Of a stretch of DNA of 44,383 nucleotides, positions 41,723 to 44,383 are shown in pieces. The notes below the pieces were generated by a model. The model saw only the letters and a list, made by a program, of their open reading frames with translations, had not been told where the DNA came from and ran no database searches. Position 1 is the stretch's first letter, and each line of letters opens with the position of its first letter. The stretch is from Bacteroidia bacterium (lineage in GTDB: Bacteria; Bacteroidota; Bacteroidia; AKYH767-A; OLB10), in contig JAEUTI010000069.1 in NCBI GenBank assembly GCA_016788065.1, forward strand, positions 1-44,383, in the 5' to 3' direction. A program made the position numbers and the translations under genes.

Positions 41723-44383
41723 ATGAACAAAACAAATTACAAGATCCGAACGTGGATTGATCGATGTTCTCGATTATTCTTGTTTACGATTGCATTGATG
41801 TCGATTACATTGATGACAACCCGAGTTGATGCAACTACATGCGGAGGTGCAGCAAGTATCCCTGCAGTCCCGACATTACCTTACGTAGCGTCACTGACTT
41901 GCGCTGGAACAAATGACATTACTTCGCTGAATTCTACTACCTGTGGAACTGCGGATTACAAAGGTGGACAGGAAGCTGTATTTGTGTGGACTCCAACTTC
42001 ATCTTATACAGGTGTTTCGATTGCTTATGCAGGAGTTTCATGGACAGGAATATTTCTTTACAATGGTTGCCCCACATCAGGTGGTACATGTGTTGGAAAC
42101 ATTACAAGCTCTGGTTCTTCAAAAACGTTATCAGGAATGTCTGTAACAGCTGGAAATACATACTATATTGTAATAGATACCTGGCCTACACCAAATAGTC
42201 CATGTCCAGGAACTATTACATTGAATGGTACAATTGTATCAGCTTGTTCAGGCTCACCAACGGCAGGTTCTGTAACTGCACCTGCGCTGGCTTGTTCCGG
42301 TACGGCTTTCAATGTGACATTGACTGGAGCAACTTCTGGAACAGGAATTGTTTATCAATGGCAAACTGGACCTTCTGGTTCAGGTCCATGGACAAATGTT
42401 GGAACAAACAGTACAACTTATTCTGCTACTCAAGCGGCAACAACTTTTTACCGCGCTGAAGTTAAATGTAATCCAAGTGGACTCTCTGCAACAACTGCTG
42501 CTGTTTCAGTCGGAATGAATTCCCTTCTGAATTGTTATTGTGCATCTGTTCACACAAGTGGTTGTTCAGGTGACGCTATTGTTTCTGCAACACTTGGTAC
42601 TTTGAATAATAATACAGGTTCAAGTTGTCCTGCAAATCCAGCGTATTCTTATTATTTCCCTGGAGTATCTCAGACAACTTTGTATCAGGGATCTTCCTAT
42701 TCTCTGGTAATGACTTTTGGCACAGATGGTAATCAATATGCAGGTGCATGGATTGATTACAACAACAATGGTATACTTGATGCTAGTGAGAATATTGGAC
42801 TTACAGGCAATGCAGGAGCTAGTGGAACAGCTACTATCAACTTTACTGTTCCTCCAACTGCTACAACTGCATTAACCAGATTGAGACTTATTGGAGGGAA
42901 TGATTCACCAGTAACTGCTGTTCAGGCTTGTGGAGCTTCTTCTAGTACCTGGGGAGAGACAGAAGATTATGACATTACTATTGCAACTCCTCCTGTTTGT
43001 TCAGGTTCACCAGCAACCGGAACTGCGAATGCTTCTGCAACAACAGTTTGTCCAGGTGGTACCACAAGCTTATCAGTATCAGGAATTGGTATTGAAACAG
43101 GTTATACTTATCAGTGGTATGACGGCTCTTTCAACATTATTCCGGGAGCAAACACAAATCCTTATGTTTTGTCTCCAACTCAAACCGATACCTACTATTG
43201 TCTTGTAACATGTTCAAATGGTGGAGGGAATACATTTTCAACCGGAGTAACCGTTACCTTTGATGCATCTGCAAATGCAGGAACAATAAGCGGACCTACA
43301 TCAGCTTCTACTTTCGCAAATCTTGCTTATTCAACCAATGCATATCTTGGTAACCTTCAGTGGCAAAGTGCTACTGCGCTTGCCGGTCCATATACTGACA
43401 TTGCCAGTGCAACATTAGATAACGTATCATTGGTTTCAAATGCTGCAGGAACATTCTATGTTCGTTTACGTGCAGCTTCTCCAACGTGTACTACTTATTC
43501 AAATGTGATCACGATTGTGGTTACCATTCCAAATGATAATGCTTGTAATGCAACAGCAATTTCTACCGGTAACAGTGGACCTTATACTAACATTGGCGCT
43601 ACAGGTGAAGTAGGAGAGGTTTCTCCACCACTTACTGGATGTGCAATTCAAAACGGATGGTGTTCAGGTGGAAATACTGTAGTTAACTCTGTATGGTTCT
43701 CTTTTGTTGCACCTCCTTCAGGTCGTGTTTCAATTCGTTTGAATCCCAATTTAACTCTTTGGGATAGTCAGTTTGCACTTTATTCTGCAACTAACTGTGC
43801 TGATTTTGGAACTTATACCTTGATCGCAGCAAATGACGATTCTTTAAATTCTCCATACAACTCTTATATCGCTCCAAAATGTTTAACTCCTGGAGCTACT
43901 TATTATCTAAAAGTTGATGGTTATCAGGCTACCACAAACGGCAATTGGGGTATATTGTTGACTGAAGAAACTTCAATTCTTCCAACCGCTGCAATTACAG
44001 GTTCACAAACAATTTGTAATGGTAACAGTGCAAACCTTTCGATTGCATTTACCGGAGCTTCTTCATGGACTTATTCAGTTAACGGAGGTGCACCAGTAAC
44101 AACTTCAAATAATCCTGAAACAGTTACTGTATCTCCGAATGCTAATACAAGTTATTCTATAACTTCTGTGAGTGATGCAAATTGTCCTGCAGGAACTACA
44201 AGTGGTACTGCTGCAGTACAGGTAGACAATGCACCTCCAGCCAATTCTGTAACCATTACGAGCTTCCCGGTGAATGCATGCGTGGGAGATGTAGTAGTTA
44301 TTAATACAAATGCAGTAATAGGAGCTACAGGATATACCTGGTCAGTAGATGCAGGAACATTGGTTAATGGAAACGCAGGACCT
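41723..44383 (+). CDS. giant secreted surface protein, N-terminal part (cut by right edge)
   Basis: An ATG at 41723 opens a frame that runs 887 codons without a stop to the right edge; I translated it throughout. It starts MNKTNYKIRTWIDRCSRLFL, and a signal peptide ends near residue 37 (TTRVDA). A PPC-like beta-sandwich follows (40-175, VFVWTPTSS...YIVIDTWPTP), then an Ig-like module (VYQWQTGPSGSGPWTNVG), a GEVED domain at about 271-420 (CYCASVH, WIDYNNNGILDASEN, GETEDYDITI), two more Ig-like modules, a second PPC-like domain at about 604-750 (NSVWFSFVAPPSGRVSIRL, YYLKVDGYQ) and an Ig-like domain about 760-841. At the edge it enters the first PKD-like repeat of the shared stalk (NACVGDVVVINTNAVIGATG). 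The rest, probably with a T9SS sorting domain, lies outside. Confidence 0.85.
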   Translation, partial: MNKTNYKIRTWIDRCSRLFLFTIALMSITLMTTRVDATTCGGAASIPAVPTLPYVASLTCAGTNDITSLNSTTCGTADYKGGQEAVFVWTPTSSYTGVSIAYAGVSWTGIFLYNGCPTSGGTCVGNITSSGSSKTLSGMSVTAGNTYYIVIDTWPTPNSPCPGTITLNGTIVSACSGSPTAGSVTAPALACSGTAFNVTLTGATSGTGIVYQWQTGPSGSGPWTNVGTNSTTYSATQAATTFYRAEVKCNPSGLSATTAAVSVGMNSLLNCYCASVHTSGCSGDAIVSATLGTLNNNTGSSCPANPAYSYYFPGVSQTTLYQGSSYSLVMTFGTDGNQYAGAWIDYNNNGILDASENIGLTGNAGASGTATINFTVPPTATTALTRLRLIGGNDSPVTAVQACGASSSTWGETEDYDITIATPPVCSGSPATGTANASATTVCPGGTTSLSVSGIGIETGYTYQWYDGSFNIIPGANTNPYVLSPTQTDTYYCLVTCSNGGGNTFSTGVTVTFDASANAGTISGPTSASTFANLAYSTNAYLGNLQWQSATALAGPYTDIASATLDNVSLVSNAAGTFYVRLRAASPTCTTYSNVITIVVTIPNDNACNATAISTGNSGPYTNIGATGEVGEVSPPLTGCAIQNGWCSGGNTVVNSVWFSFVAPPSGRVSIRLNPNLTLWDSQFALYSATNCADFGTYTLIAANDDSLNSPYNSYIAPKCLTPGATYYLKVDGYQATTNGNWGILLTEETSILPTAAITGSQTICNGNSANLSIAFTGASSWTYSVNGGAPVTTSNNPETVTVSPNANTSYSITSVSDANCPAGTTSGTAAVQVDNAPPANSVTITSFPVNACVGDVVVINTNAVIGATGYTWSVDAGTLVNGNAGP

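Noticed and set aside
41943-43208. Several short rightward frames near the right edge
   Set aside because: All are out-of-frame shadows of the long frame that starts at 41723 and stays open to the edge.

Overview
The window comes from a Bacteroidota genome. Four things support this: low G+C; start regions that lack Shine-Dalgarno sequences and are instead preceded by A-rich leaders; several -7 elements of the Bacteroidota form TAnnTTTG; and many secreted proteins ending in the type IX secretion system (T9SS) C-terminal sorting domain (a YPNP-like start, a D-x-x-GR turn, then a G-x-Y strand). GEVED, SprB, choice-of-anchor-J and PKD-like modules fit the same phylum. I cannot name the genus from sequence alone.

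The left third (about 1-11.6 kb) is mostly housekeeping. It holds the C-terminal end of a conserved hypothetical protein, then serC and serA (serine biosynthesis), closed by a perfect palindromic terminator shared with a convergent T9SS-secreted beta-propeller-like protein. Next is a tightly packed rightward group: a DUF1015 protein, an ABC permease and ATPase that overlap each other, an alpha/beta hydrolase, and a membrane protein of the vitamin K-dependent gamma-carboxylase/HTTM family. After it come a convergent GNAT acetyltransferase, a YggS/PLPBP protein and an Ntn-type isoaspartyl peptidase/asparaginase.

The middle (about 11.7-15.7 kb) has a T9SS-exported subtilisin-like protease convergent with a small T9SS-exported protein across a perfect 22-bp terminator stem. 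A tRNA-Met(CAT) follows, with its own promoter and terminator.

The right two thirds (about 15.9 kb to the edge) is an array of six very large rightward genes for secreted surface proteins: 1376, 1281, 1431, 1504, 2379 and more than 887 residues, the last cut by the window edge. Four of them end in the same ordered block of five cysteine-bearing PKD-like repeats plus a T9SS sorting domain, and the fifth, truncated one is entering that block at the edge. Their N-terminal halves differ (anchor-J, P-domains, CARDB/Fn3-like, GEVED, CUB, PPC-like). The sixth, at 24657, is a beta-helix protein. Four of the five complete array genes are followed by a clear intrinsic terminator (the first, ending at 20083, by an inverted repeat of unclear role), and intergenic gaps are long, so the genes look separately transcribed. 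I infer a family of surface adhesins or matrix proteins that diversified by N-terminal module exchange on a conserved stalk. No T9SS machinery genes are in the window.
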